A stretch of 64,000 bases of DNA from Planctomycetaceae bacterium (GCA_011525785.1 WYBT01000028.1:62001-126000), one strand, 5' to 3'; positions 41,816 through 51,776 are shown, counted from the stretch's first letter. The notes: generated by a model from the sequence alone, not told the origin. Made by a program: numbers and translations.

Positions 41816-42604
41816 ATGAACGCCGTACGTGACTTCGAGAGTTTGCGCGCCGCGCTCCGCCCCGAGCGTGCAGTCCTGGTCGAGCACCCGCTCTACGCGC
41901 GCCTCGCCGGCCTGGGCGAGGTCCGGACCTTCATGGAGCACCACGTCTTCGCGGTGTGGGACTTCATGTCGCTGCTGAAGGGACTGCAGCGCGAGCTGAC
42001 CTGTGTCACGACGCCCTGGGTCCCGCGCGGCGACAGCACCGCGCGCCGCCTGATCAACGAGATCGTGGTCGGCGAAGAGTCCGATGACGCGCCCGGCGGC
42101 GGCTACACGAGCCACTTCGAGCTCTACCTCGCCGCGATGCAGCAGGCCGGCGCGCGCAGCGCGGGAATCGAGGCCTTCGTCGAGCGCGTGAAGAGCGGCG
42201 TCAGCGTCTCCGAGGCCCTCGCGCAGACGCGCGCGCCGCGCGGCTCGGCGCAGTTCGTCGAGTCGACCTTCGCCGTGCTCGCAACGGGCTCGCTGCCGCG
42301 CATCGCCGCGGCCTTCACGCTCGGCCGCGAGGAGATCATCCCCGACATGTTCCTGCGCGTCGTGCGCGACCTGTCCACGCACGACGGCCGGCCGCTGACC
42401 TTGCTGGTCGACTACCTCGAGCGGCACATCCACCTCGACGGCGAGCGCCACGGCCCGATGTCGGCGCGCATGCTCGAGTCGATCTGCGGCGCCGATCCGC
42501 GCGCGTGGGAAGCCGCGTTGGAGAGCGCTCGCACTGCGCTGCTCGCCCGTCGAGCGCTTTGGGATTCGATCCTCGCTGCGCTGCCGACTCCACAGCCGGC
42601 CTGA
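41816..42604 (+). CDS. DUF3050 family protein (haem-oxygenase-like fold)
   Basis: 262 aa, the normal family length. Signature stretches are RTFMEHHVFAVWDFMSLLK, RLINEIVVGEESDD and SHFELYLAAM, which supply the conserved His, Glu and Asp residues. DUF3050 belongs to the haem-oxygenase-like fold that includes di-metal oxidases, so a metal-dependent redox role is plausible but not shown. Stand-alone gene between the beta-helix protein and the hydrolase-RraB fusion. Confidence 0.82.
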   Translation: MNAVRDFESLRAALRPERAVLVEHPLYARLAGLGEVRTFMEHHVFAVWDFMSLLKGLQRELTCVTTPWVPRGDSTARRLINEIVVGEESDDAPGGGYTSHFELYLAAMQQAGARSAGIEAFVERVKSGVSVSEALAQTRAPRGSAQFVESTFAVLATGSLPRIAAAFTLGREEIIPDMFLRVVRDLSTHDGRPLTLLVDYLERHIHLDGERHGPMSARMLESICGADPRAWEAALESARTALLARRALWDSILAALPTPQPA

Positions 42605-42845
42605 CGCACGTAGCGGCGGGCAGGCGATCTCGCGGGCGCGCCGAACACTCGCTCGCCGCACCGCTCGGCGACGAGTCCATCGGCGCAGCAGTGCTGGACC
42701 GGCCCCGAAATCGGGAAGCTCTGCACGCGCGCGGCGCTGGGTCCTCGCGAGCGTGGAGCGAGCCCCGCACGCGCGGCTAATGTGCTCTCGCTGTTCGCGG
42801 GCAAGTCCTGCGCGCGAACTCGAGAGGTTGAGAAGCGAGGCTCGA

Positions 42846-44123
42846 ATGAAGCTCGGAATCGTGATCGCGTTCCTGGTCGTCGCTGCGCCCGCGTCGAGCG
42901 CGCAGGCCGAAGCTCCCGCGTCGACCGGAGCCGCGGTCGCAACTGCTGAGTCGCTGCTCGATGCGCGCCGCGGCTTCGCGACGCAACTCACGCGCGCGGG
43001 AAGCGCTGCGCCGGCGCTAGCCGCGCCGCCGGTGGATTTCCTGACGCTGGTGAAGTTCGAGTCGCCGGTCGGTCCGCTGAGCGCGTACCTCACCGCTCCG
43101 CCGGGACCGGGCAAGCATCCCGCCATCATCTGGATCGAGGGCGGCTTTCCGATCGGCGCGTCGGGAGCGCTGCAGTGGGAGCCCCAGCCGTTCGACAACG
43201 ACGCCTCCGCGAGCGACTTCCGCCGCGCCGGCATCGTCACGATGTTCCCGACGCTGCGCGGCTCGCGCGGCAATCCGGGCCGACAGGAGAGCTTCTTTGG
43301 AGAAGTCGAGGACGTGCTCGCGGCGCTCGAGTTCCTGCGGCAGCTCGAGCACATCGACCGCGAGCGCATCTACCTCGGCGGCCACAGCACGGGCGGCACG
43401 CTGGCGCTCCTCGTCGCCGCGTCGACGGACAAGTTCCGCGGGGTGTTCGCGCTGGGACCGGCGGCGCGCGCGTCCGACTACGACGAGAGCGATCTCACGT
43501 TCGACGTCGCCAATCCGCGCGAGGATCAGCTGCGCTCGCCGATCGAGTTCCTGCACGCCGTTCGATCTCCGACCTGGGTGATCGAGGGTTTGGCCGGCAA
43601 CTTCGACGCCTTCGTCGAGCTGCGCAAGGCGAACAAGAACCCACGGCTCACCTTCGCGCTCGTTCAACTCGCCGATCACGTCGACCACCTGGCATCGACG
43701 AACCGCCTTATCGCGCGCAAGATCGCTTTGGCTGCGCCCGGGGCCGCACTCTCGCTCACGGACACCGAGATCGGGCTGGCGTACGTCGAGTTCTGGCAAG
43801 CCGTGCGCGAATCAGAGGACCTGCGCACGCTCGCGCGTCTGCGCTTGGAGGGCGTGAGCTTCGACAAGCCCCAGCGCTTTCGCCACTACGCGAGCTCGCA
43901 CGAGCGCGAGCAGCTCGAACTTGCCGCCGCGGACGCCGTGAAGAACGGCTTCGCGCAACCGGAAATCACCGAACACGCGGAGGACGGCGAGACGAGCTAC
44001 TTCGTGCTCGTGCTCTCGATCGAGGTAAGGCTCAAGTCGCTCGATGCGGTGTTCAAGGCCTCGGCGGCGATGGAAACCATCGCGAAGATCCACGGCGTGC
44101 AGTACGACGGCTGGGGCGCGTAG
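42846..44123 (+). CDS. Secreted alpha/beta hydrolase fused to an RraB-like domain
   Basis: 425 aa from ATG 42846, at a signal peptide (LGIVIAFLVVAAPASSAQA). Residues 60-310 are an alpha/beta hydrolase of the peptidase/acyl-esterase kind: oxyanion-side IIWIEGGFPIG, nucleophile S181 in LGGHSTGGTLAL, and likely His in LADHVDHLAS. From about 325 the protein matches RNase E inhibitor RraB: LRLEGVSFDKPQRFRHYASS, SYFVLVLSIEVRL, and the closing HGVQYDGWGA. An RraB-type fold behind a signal peptide is unexpected, because RraB acts on cytoplasmic RNase E. Here the domain probably has a binding role. Fusion is in one frame with no break. Confidence 0.82.
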   Translation: MKLGIVIAFLVVAAPASSAQAEAPASTGAAVATAESLLDARRGFATQLTRAGSAAPALAAPPVDFLTLVKFESPVGPLSAYLTAPPGPGKHPAIIWIEGGFPIGASGALQWEPQPFDNDASASDFRRAGIVTMFPTLRGSRGNPGRQESFFGEVEDVLAALEFLRQLEHIDRERIYLGGHSTGGTLALLVAASTDKFRGVFALGPAARASDYDESDLTFDVANPREDQLRSPIEFLHAVRSPTWVIEGLAGNFDAFVELRKANKNPRLTFALVQLADHVDHLASTNRLIARKIALAAPGAALSLTDTEIGLAYVEFWQAVRESEDLRTLARLRLEGVSFDKPQRFRHYASSHEREQLELAAADAVKNGFAQPEITEHAEDGETSYFVLVLSIEVRLKSLDAVFKASAAMETIAKIHGVQYDGWGA

Positions 44124-44185
44124 GCACGGCTCGGGCCGTGGCGCCACGCGCGCCGCGCCTTTATCTGGCCCGCGCTCGAAATGAC

Positions 44186-44210
44186 CGACCGCCGGCGCCG
44201 GCGGCGGTCG
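44186..44210. terminator. GC-rich palindrome between two genes
   Basis: CGACCGCCGGCGCCGGCGGCGGTCG is nearly self-complementary over 25 nt (one extra base in one arm), 63 bp after the hydrolase-RraB stop. Probably a terminator hairpin; no T-run. Confidence 0.35.
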
Positions 44211-44284
44211 CCCCGATCGGTTACTGGGCCGCCGCCAGGCCATAGCACGGGCGTCGATCGCCAAAGCCCTTAGGATCTCCTGTG

Positions 44285-46654
44285 ATGAGCACCGTGCTGC
44301 GCCTCCTGTTGACTGTCGCCATCTCGGCCAGTGCGCTTCGTGCGCAGACCACGTTTCAACCCCGCATGGGCGAGCCGCTGCCCGGCCTGACCGCGAGCGA
44401 GTTCGCGTTGTTCATCGCGGGACGCGCGGCGTTCGACCAGGACCTCACGCCGGCGCAGGGCCGCGGCCCGATCTTCAACGACGTCGGCTGTGGCACGTGC
44501 CACGTGCAGCCCGAGATCGGCGGCTCGAGCACGCGCACGGTCACGCGCTTTGGACTGCGCGCGACGGCCAGCGCGCCCTTCGATCCGCTCGCGAATCTCG
44601 GCGGCTCGCTACTCCAGTCCCAGTCCATCGGCCCCAGCTGCGCCGAGTCCGTTCCGCCGCAAGCCGACGTGACGGCCGCGCGACTGACGCCGCACACCTT
44701 CGGCGCGGGCCTGGTCGAAGCGATCCTCGACGGCGACATCCAGGCGCTGGCCCAGAACCCGCCGGCCGGCGTGAGCGGCATCGTGCACTGGGTTCAGCCG
44801 CTCGAGAGTCCGCTCGGGCAGCCGCGCGCCGGACGCTTTGGTTGGAAGAACCAAGTGGCGACGGTGACGACCTTCTCCGCCGATGCTTCGACCAACGAAC
44901 TGGGCTTCACCAACCCGCTCGCGCCGAACGAGAACGCGCCCAACGGCAATCTGGCGCTGCTGGCGCAGTGCGACGCCGTGCCCGACCCCGAGGACCTGCC
45001 CGACGCGCAGGGGCTGCACTTCTTCGAGCGCATCACGCACTTCCAGCGCTACCTCGCGCCGCCGCCGCAGACGCCGCGCGCGGGGATGAGCGGTGAAGCG
45101 CTGTTCCAATCGATCGGCTGCGCTGCGTGCCACGTGGCGACGCCCTTCGTCACCGGCGTGACGCCCGAAGCCGCGCTCTCGCAGGTCGCCTTCAAGCCCT
45201 ACTCGGACTTCCTGCTGCACGACATGGGCGCGCTCGGCGACGGCATCGTCCAAGGCGCGGGGACCGAACGCGAGATGGCGACCCGCGCGCTGTGGGGTCT
45301 GCGCTTGCGCACCTCGTTCCTCCACGACGGCCGCGCGACCGGCGGCACGTTCGCGACGAACGTGAGCACGGCGATCGGCTTCCACGACGGCGAAGCGGCC
45401 GCTTCGCGCGCGGCGTTCCAGGCGCTCTCGCAGCCGCAGCGCACCGCCGTGATCGCCTTCCTCGGCTCGCTCGGTCAGTCCGAGTTCGACTTCGAGCACG
45501 ACAACGACGTCGACGAGTTCGACTGGTTCTTCATCGAGCCCTGGCTCACCGGACCGGGGACCTTCTTCGGCGCCGACGACCCGCGCGCGATCGCCGACGT
45601 CGATCAGGACGGCGACTTCGACCTGCGCGACTTCCTGGTGCTGCAGTCGGCCTTCACGGGCGATGCTGCGCCGAGTCCGCGCGCGCCCGCGCCGCCCACG
45701 CTCGTGAACCTGACCGCGCGCAGCGCCGGACAGACGGTTGTGAGCGTGGCCCCTGGCGCGAGCGTTCCGTTCGAGATCGCCGTCGAACTCGCCGGACAGG
45801 CCTCCGACGGCCTCGCCGGCGTGAGTTTCGACCTGCGCTTCGACGGCGGCGCGCTCTCGCCGCTCGGCGCACCGTCTTCGCCGCCCTTCAACGGCTTCGT
45901 GAGCCCCGCCGGCCTGTCGAACGCCGCGGGCTTCGGAGGAACGGCGGTCGCGGGCGAGCTGCTCCAGGTCGGCGGCGCGCAGAACACGATCCGCAACGTC
46001 TTCGCGCCCAAACCCAGCGGCGCGGTGATCGAGAACATCGGCAACGCGGGCGCCGTGGCGTTGGTGAGCGGCACGCTCGTCGCTCCGAGCACGCCGGGCG
46101 TCTACTTCCTGCGCATCCGCGAGCCGGCGGCCACGGTCATCGCGCTCGGCGAGAGCGGCGTTCCGTTCTATCGCACGCTGGCAGCGACTCCGGGCGTCAT
46201 CACGAACCTGCGCATCGACGTGGGCGGCTGCAGCGTCGCGAGCTACTGCACGGCCAAGATCGACTCGGTCGGGTGCACGCCGACGTTCACGTACTCGGGA
46301 ACGCCCAGCCTGGGCGGCGCCGACGACTTCGTGATCCGCGCGAGCAACGTACGCAGCCGCGCGCTCGGCGTGCTGGCCCTGGGCGTGGCCGCAAACCAGT
46401 CGCCGTTCCGCGGCGGCCTGCTGTGCGTGGCGCAGCCGATCGTGCGCGTGGTCAAGCGCGATTCGCGCGGAACTCCCGGTCCGCTGAATTGCTCGGGCGA
46501 GCTCAGCTTCGACGTCACGCACGCCTGGCTGCAGAGCGCGGGCCTGGGCGCAGGCGCTTCGGCGTACATGCAGTGGGTCTACCGCGATCCGACGCACCCC
46601 GACGGCAGCGGCGTCGGCCTCACCGGCGGCCTGTCGTTCACGGTCTGTCCGTGA
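44285..46654 (+). CDS. Secreted di-haem cytochrome c peroxidase-like (DUF1111/DHOR) protein with dockerin-, cohesin-like and C-terminal domains
   Basis: 789 aa from ATG 44285. Signal peptide LRLLLTVAISASALRAQ. Residues 28-410 are a di-haem oxidoreductase of the DUF1111 family with two haem motifs, CGTCH (69-73) and CAACH (279-283), and FLHDGRATGG near the end. Next come two dockerin-like calcium motifs (DNDVDEFDWFFI, DVDQDGDFDLRDFLVL), then a cohesin-like beta-sandwich (about 475-640; GVSFDLRFDGGAL). The shared C-terminal domain closes (SYCTAKIDSVGCTPTF ... MQWVYRDP). Likely an extracellular redox protein. GTG 44282 is an alternative start. Confidence 0.85.
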   Translation: MSTVLRLLLTVAISASALRAQTTFQPRMGEPLPGLTASEFALFIAGRAAFDQDLTPAQGRGPIFNDVGCGTCHVQPEIGGSSTRTVTRFGLRATASAPFDPLANLGGSLLQSQSIGPSCAESVPPQADVTAARLTPHTFGAGLVEAILDGDIQALAQNPPAGVSGIVHWVQPLESPLGQPRAGRFGWKNQVATVTTFSADASTNELGFTNPLAPNENAPNGNLALLAQCDAVPDPEDLPDAQGLHFFERITHFQRYLAPPPQTPRAGMSGEALFQSIGCAACHVATPFVTGVTPEAALSQVAFKPYSDFLLHDMGALGDGIVQGAGTEREMATRALWGLRLRTSFLHDGRATGGTFATNVSTAIGFHDGEAAASRAAFQALSQPQRTAVIAFLGSLGQSEFDFEHDNDVDEFDWFFIEPWLTGPGTFFGADDPRAIADVDQDGDFDLRDFLVLQSAFTGDAAPSPRAPAPPTLVNLTARSAGQTVVSVAPGASVPFEIAVELAGQASDGLAGVSFDLRFDGGALSPLGAPSSPPFNGFVSPAGLSNAAGFGGTAVAGELLQVGGAQNTIRNVFAPKPSGAVIENIGNAGAVALVSGTLVAPSTPGVYFLRIREPAATVIALGESGVPFYRTLAATPGVITNLRIDVGGCSVASYCTAKIDSVGCTPTFTYSGTPSLGGADDFVIRASNVRSRALGVLALGVAANQSPFRGGLLCVAQPIVRVVKRDSRGTPGPLNCSGELSFDVTHAWLQSAGLGAGASAYMQWVYRDPTHPDGSGVGLTGGLSFTVCP

Positions 46655-46697
46655 TGCGCGCCGCGTCCGTGGCGCCGCGCGACGTGCGGAGCGCGTC

Positions 46698-49694
46698 ATG
46701 CTGAGCGCCAGCGCGGCGCTGTTCATCGGCGTCGCAGCTCTCGCCGCGCCGCAGGAGCCGAGCACAGACGAGAACTGGGCCAGCGAGCGCGTCGGCGACG
46801 AGACCGGTGCGCGCTGGAAGGAGTTGAGCGCGCTGCTCAGCGCCAGCGCCGCAGGGGCCGCGCTCGACGCCAGTCCGTTCGCTGTCAACGGGGCGCGCTG
46901 GCCGGCGCTGCGCAAGCTCGGCGGCGAGACGGTGCGCGTCGGCGCGATCGAGCTGCGCCGCGCCGGGCCGAAGGGCTTCGACGAGGCGCCGCACGTCGAA
47001 GCCAACGCCGCCTTCGACGGACTGATCGCGCCGTTCGCGGGTGCGCGCGACCTGCGGCTGGAGTTCAAGACCGTCGGCGTCGAACTGCGCTCGGAGAGCG
47101 AGTTCACCACGCAGGTACTGTTCCACGCCTTCGGCTCGAACAGCGCTGGGCGCACGCAACAGAACGCCAAGTGGACCGTCGAGTGGCTGCGCAGCGCTCC
47201 CGACGCGCCGCCGCGCGTTCGCTCGATCGCCGTCGAGTCGTTCGAGGAGCTGCGCACGCCCGCGCCGCTGTTTCGCGAATGCACCGCGTCGGTGCTGGGC
47301 GACGAGCTCGCGAACTCGCCGCCGCTCGCGCTGGGCAGCGAGTTCTGGTTCGGGCGCTCCGACTCGGCCGGTGAGTGGAACTTCCTCGGCCACAACGGCG
47401 TGGCGCTCGGCGATGTCGACGGCGACGGGCGCGAGGACCTGTTCGTGGCGATGCCGAGCGGTCTGCCGAACCTGCTGCTGCTCCACGGCGCCGACGGCAC
47501 GGTGCGCAACGCGGCCGAAGAGGCGGGCTTGGCCTGGCTCGACGACACCAAGGGCGCGCTCTTGATCGACTACGACAACGACGGCGACAGCGATCTGTTC
47601 GCCGCGGTCGGCGCGGCGATCGTGGTGAGCGTGAACGACGGCAAGGGCCGCTTCAGCGTGAAGCACACGTTGCGCGCGGGCACGCCGGCGGCGTTCTACT
47701 CGCTCGCGGCGGCGGACTTCGATCTGGACGGCGACCTCGACGTCTACGCGACGCGCTACGTCACGTCGCGCTACGGCGAGAACTACCCGCTGCCCTACCA
47801 CGACGCGCGCAACGGGCCGCCCAATCACCTGCTGCGCAACGACGGCGAGAAGGGCTTCAGCGACGTCACGCGCGAGGTCGGGCTCGACGCGAACAACGAC
47901 CGCTTCAGCACGGCCGCGAGCTGGGCGGACTACGACTCCGACGGCGACCCGGACCTGTACGTCTCGAACGACTTCGGGCGCAACAACCTCTATCGCAACG
48001 ACGGCGGGCGCTTCGTCGACGTCGCCGCGGCCGCGGGCGTCGAGGACCAGGCCGCCGGCATGGGCGTCGCGTGGGGCGACAGCGACGGCGACGGCGATCT
48101 CGACCTGTTCGTGAGCAACATGTTCTCGTCCGCCGGCCAGCGCATCACCGCGCAGGCCCGCTTCCGCGCCGCGGACAGCCGCGAAGTGCGCGCCGAGTTC
48201 CGCCACCACGCGCTCGGCAACAGCCTGTTCGTCAACTCGGGCGACGGCCGCTTCGAGGATCGCTCCGACGCCGCGGGCATCCGCATGGGCCGCTGGGCCT
48301 GGGGCGCGGGGTTGTGCGACTTCACCGGCGACGGACTGCCGGACATGGTCGTGCCGAACGGCTTCATCACCAACGCGAGCAAGGACGACTTGTGAAGCTA
48401 CTTCTGGCGGCGCGTGGCGTCGCAGTCCCCGCTCGAGCCCAATGCGAGCCGCGCCTACGAGGACGGCTGGCTCGCGATCTCGCGTTTGATCGAGAGCGGC
48501 GCATCGTGGAGCGGTCGCGAGCGCAACTGCGCCTTCGTGAACCTCGGCGGCAATCGCTTCGCCGATGTGTCGGCGCTCAGCGGGCTCGACCTGCCTGACG
48601 ACGCGCGCTGCCTCGTGCAGTGCGACTGGGACGGCGACGGCGACCTCGACCTGTGGTTCAAGAACCGCACGGCGCCGCTGCTGCGCCTGTGGCGCAACGA
48701 GCGCGAGAGCGCGGCGACTGGCGGTCCCGGCGCGCTGTCGCTCTTGCTCGAGGGCCGCACCTGCAATCGCGATGCGGTCGGCGCGCGCGTCACGGTGCGA
48801 GCGGGCGGTTCGAGCTTCGTGCGCGAGGTCGTCGCTGGCGACGGGTTCCTGTCGCAGTCGACGCGCTGGCTCGTGTTCGGCCTGGGCGCGGCGAAGTCGA
48901 TCGACGAGGTCAGCGTGCGCTGGCCGGGCGGCGCACAGCAGACCGTCAGCGGCCTGGCGATCGGCGGGCGCTATCGCATCGTCCAGGGCGTGGCCGAGCC
49001 CTCCACCGCACCCGCAACGCCCTTCGCAGGCGCGCCCAAGCCCGTTTTCGCCGGCGAGTTTCCCAAGTCGAGCACTGTGGTGCTCCGCACGCCGCTGCCG
49101 CTGCCGGCGAACTTCAATCGCACCGTCGGAGGCGTGCGCGCGGGCCGCGCTCGACTGATCCAAGTTTGGACCCACGACTGCGCGGACTGCCTGGAGGACC
49201 TCGCGAACTCGGCCCGGCGCGCCAGCGAGTGGGCGCAGGGCGGACTCGACGTCACCGCGTTGTGTGTCGACGATCTGAAACACCGCGCGACAGCCGAGGA
49301 GCTGTTCCAGCGCGAGATCGCGGCGGGCGCTTCCGCACCCGGAGTGGCCAACGTGTTCGCGAGCGCCCAACTGGCCGAGCTGGTCGAACTGCTGGCGCGC
49401 CACATCCTCGCCCGTCCGGGCTCGCTCACGCTGCCCATGAGCGTGCTGGTCGACTCGACTGGCACCGCACAGGTCGTGTACCTCGGTCCCGCGCCGAGCG
49501 AGCGCGTGCTCGCGGACGCGCAGTCTTACGGGCGCGAGCCGCACGACCCGCGGACGCGCGGCGCGTGGCGCGGCACGTGGCTCTTCGGCCAGGCGCGCGA
49601 TCTAGCGGGCCTGTCGCGCGCGCTGCGCGAGCGCGGGCTGACCGCCGAGGCCGACTTCTACCGCGACGTGCTGCGCCTGGGCGTGGGCCGCTGA
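46698..49694 (+). pseudogene. CRTAC1/ASPIC-UnbV FG-GAP protein with thioredoxin-like tail, interrupted by an in-frame TGA
   Basis: Two open frames, 46698-48395 and from 48396 to 49694, lie in the same frame and are separated only by the TGA at 48393-48395 (codon 566). Reading through gives KDDL-stop-SYFWRRVASQSP, which is exactly continuous in this family. The first part has a signal peptide and FG-GAP/VCBS repeats (DVDGDGREDLFVAMP, DFDLDGDLDVYATRY, DSDGDGDLDLFVSN). The second has the last repeat, an ASPIC/UnbV domain (NRDAVGARVTVRAGG, WPGG) and a thioredoxin-like tail (LIQVWTHDCADCLEDLAN, CxxC). Nonsense mutation, sequencing error or readthrough are all possible; no indel is needed. GTG 48414 could start a separate second protein. 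Confidence 0.75.
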
Positions 49695-49747
49695 GCTACT
49701 ACTTCCTGGATCCCTCGCGCTGCGCGAAGGATCGAGGAGGTGGTAGC
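49695..49747 (+). terminator. Long terminator-like hairpin
   Basis: Directly after the TGA at 49692-49694, GCTACTACTTCCTGGATCC pairs with GGATCGAGGAGGTGGTAGC (16 of 19), and the centre TCGCGC-T-GCGCGA is a second perfect stem. In total about 25 bp of stem in 53 nt. Strong structure; no T-run follows. Confidence 0.6.
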
Positions 49748-49867
49748 GACCCAACCAACGTCTCAGCGCGGCCGGCGGACTAGCGGAATTCGCGTAGTCT
49801 GAGTGGGGTGGGCGGACTAGCGCCTGACTCTGTCAGGCGGGGCCCCGGAGTTCGAAGGAGATCTGCA

Positions 49868-51700
49868 ATGTCGGTAGTGCGTCGTGCCGGCTTGGGTGTC
49901 GTGTTCGCGGGCGTGTGCGCGCAGCTCGCGTCCGGTCAGTTCAACAACAACTGGGTCGGTTTCAGCCAGGACCCCTCGCGCTTGGTCGCGGGCGCTGCCG
50001 TGGGCGCGTCCGACCTCGAGGAGAAGGACTACGCCACCGGCGACCTCGATCGCGACGGCTGGGTCGACCTGGTCTGCGCGCGCAAGGAGCCCTTCTCGAC
50101 GGCCGGACGCCGCCGCAACGTGCTCTTCATGAACCAGCGCGGCACGCTGGTCGACCTGACGGCCCAGTTCGCGGCCACGTCGGATGTCGCCGGGGATCAG
50201 GGCTTCCTGACGCCGACCAACGACCGCGACGTCGCGATCACCGACGTCAACCTCGACGGCTGGCTCGACGTGGTGACGGCGACCACCTACGGCTTCGGCC
50301 TGCCCAAGTCGATCAGCCACCCGCGCGTCTACATCAACCTCGGCATGGGCCCGAACGGCCAGTGGCTCGGCCTGCACTACGAGTCCGCGCGCATCCCGCA
50401 GCTCTTCAACGCCTCGCAGCCGGCGATCCCGGACTTCTGCGCGGTGTCGGCTGGCGACGTCACGGGCGACGGCTATCCGGACCTGTACTTCGTCGACTAC
50501 GGCGAGACCAACGACCGGCTGCTCATCAACGATGGCAACGGCTTCTTCACCGACCAGACCGCGGCGCGCATGAGCGCCTCGATGAGCGCCTCGGCGGCCT
50601 TCGGCAACTCGGCGGAGATTCGCGACCTCAACGGCGACGGGCGCAACGACCTGCTCAAGAACCAGGCCGGCGACACCAGCGGGATCTACAACAACCCGAA
50701 CAACCAGGGCTTCTTCTTCATCCAGCAGTCGATCTACGGCGGCGCGGCGTACCACGTGACCAGCGGCGACCTCAACCGCGACGGCCGCCTGGACCTGGTG
50801 ATCACCGACGACGGTCCCGACCGCTACCTCTACAACACCGGCAACGACCCGCTGGGGCGCGTGATCTGGGGCCCTGACCTGGTGTTCGACTTCGTGACGG
50901 GCGGCGACGACGGCTTCGGCGGCGAGGCGCAGGTTGTCGACTTCGACGGCGACGGCTGGAACGACGTGGCGATCACGGACGTCGACGTCGACATCTTCAA
51001 CTGCGGCTCTGGCCGCCTGCACATCTACCACAACCGCGGCGGCCCCATCGGTTCGCAGGTTCCGCTGCGCGAAGAGGCCGGCAGCGGTCCGGGCAACGCT
51101 TGGCGCGGCGCGGTCGGCCTGTTCCCGGCGGACCTCTCGAGCACCCACGACATGGCCGTGTTCGACATCGACAACGACGGCGACCTGGACATGGTGCTGG
51201 GGCGCTGCGACTCGACCAACGTGTGGATGAACACGACCTCCTGCGCCAGCGGGGCGACGATCTACTGCACCGCCAAGGTCAACTCGCTCGGCTGCACGCC
51301 CGAGATCGGCTTCCGCGGCGAGCCCAGCGTCTCGGCCAGCTCGGGCTTCGAGGTCAACGCGCACTTCGTGCGCAACTTGAAGGCGGGCGTGCTCTTCTAC
51401 GGCATCAACGGCCCCGCCTCGACGCCCTTCCAGGGCGGCGTGATGTGCGTGCAGGGTCCGATCACGCGCACCGTGCCGATCGACTCGGGCGGCGATCCCG
51501 CGCCGGCCAACAACTGCTCGGGCGTGTACCGCATCGACATGGCGGCCTTCGCCGCGGGCGCCCTCGGCGGCAGCCCGCTCCCGGCGCTGAGCGTCGCGGG
51601 GACGACGGTGCACTGCCAGATCTGGGGCCGCGACCCGGGCTTCGCACCGCCCAACAGCACCACGCTCAGCGACGGACTGCGCTACACGACCTGTCCGTAG
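49868..51700 (+). CDS. Secreted FG-GAP/VCBS repeat protein with planctomycete C-terminal domain
   Basis: 610 aa from ATG 49868 with AAGGAG 7 bp upstream. Signal peptide RAGLGVVFAGVCAQLASGQ. Residues 40-450 carry FG-GAP repeats, each with a calcium-loop core: GDLDRDGWVDLVCAR, DVNLDGWLDVVTATT, DVTGDGYPDLYFVD, DLNGDGRNDLLKN, DLNRDGRLDLVITDD, DFDGDGWNDVAITD, DIDNDGDLDMVLGR. This gives a seven-bladed propeller. The C-terminal domain starts IYCTAKVNSLGCTPEIG and ends YTTCP. Extracellular surface protein; ligand unknown. Confidence 0.85.
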   Translation: MSVVRRAGLGVVFAGVCAQLASGQFNNNWVGFSQDPSRLVAGAAVGASDLEEKDYATGDLDRDGWVDLVCARKEPFSTAGRRRNVLFMNQRGTLVDLTAQFAATSDVAGDQGFLTPTNDRDVAITDVNLDGWLDVVTATTYGFGLPKSISHPRVYINLGMGPNGQWLGLHYESARIPQLFNASQPAIPDFCAVSAGDVTGDGYPDLYFVDYGETNDRLLINDGNGFFTDQTAARMSASMSASAAFGNSAEIRDLNGDGRNDLLKNQAGDTSGIYNNPNNQGFFFIQQSIYGGAAYHVTSGDLNRDGRLDLVITDDGPDRYLYNTGNDPLGRVIWGPDLVFDFVTGGDDGFGGEAQVVDFDGDGWNDVAITDVDVDIFNCGSGRLHIYHNRGGPIGSQVPLREEAGSGPGNAWRGAVGLFPADLSSTHDMAVFDIDNDGDLDMVLGRCDSTNVWMNTTSCASGATIYCTAKVNSLGCTPEIGFRGEPSVSASSGFEVNAHFVRNLKAGVLFYGINGPASTPFQGGVMCVQGPITRTVPIDSGGDPAPANNCSGVYRIDMAAFAAGALGGSPLPALSVAGTTVHCQIWGRDPGFAPPNSTTLSDGLRYTTCP

Positions 51701-51776
51701 CTCGCGGAGTCGCCGCGGCCCGCGCGTCCACCGATCCGCTGCGCGCGCGGGCCGACGCCGAGCCCGCCTCTGCGCT

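Noticed and set aside
48414..49694. Treating the part after the TGA as an independent gene starting at GTG 48414.
   Set aside because: It would begin inside the conserved FFWRRVxSQSP stretch, lack a signal peptide although its domains are extracellular, and share the exact frame of the upstream part.
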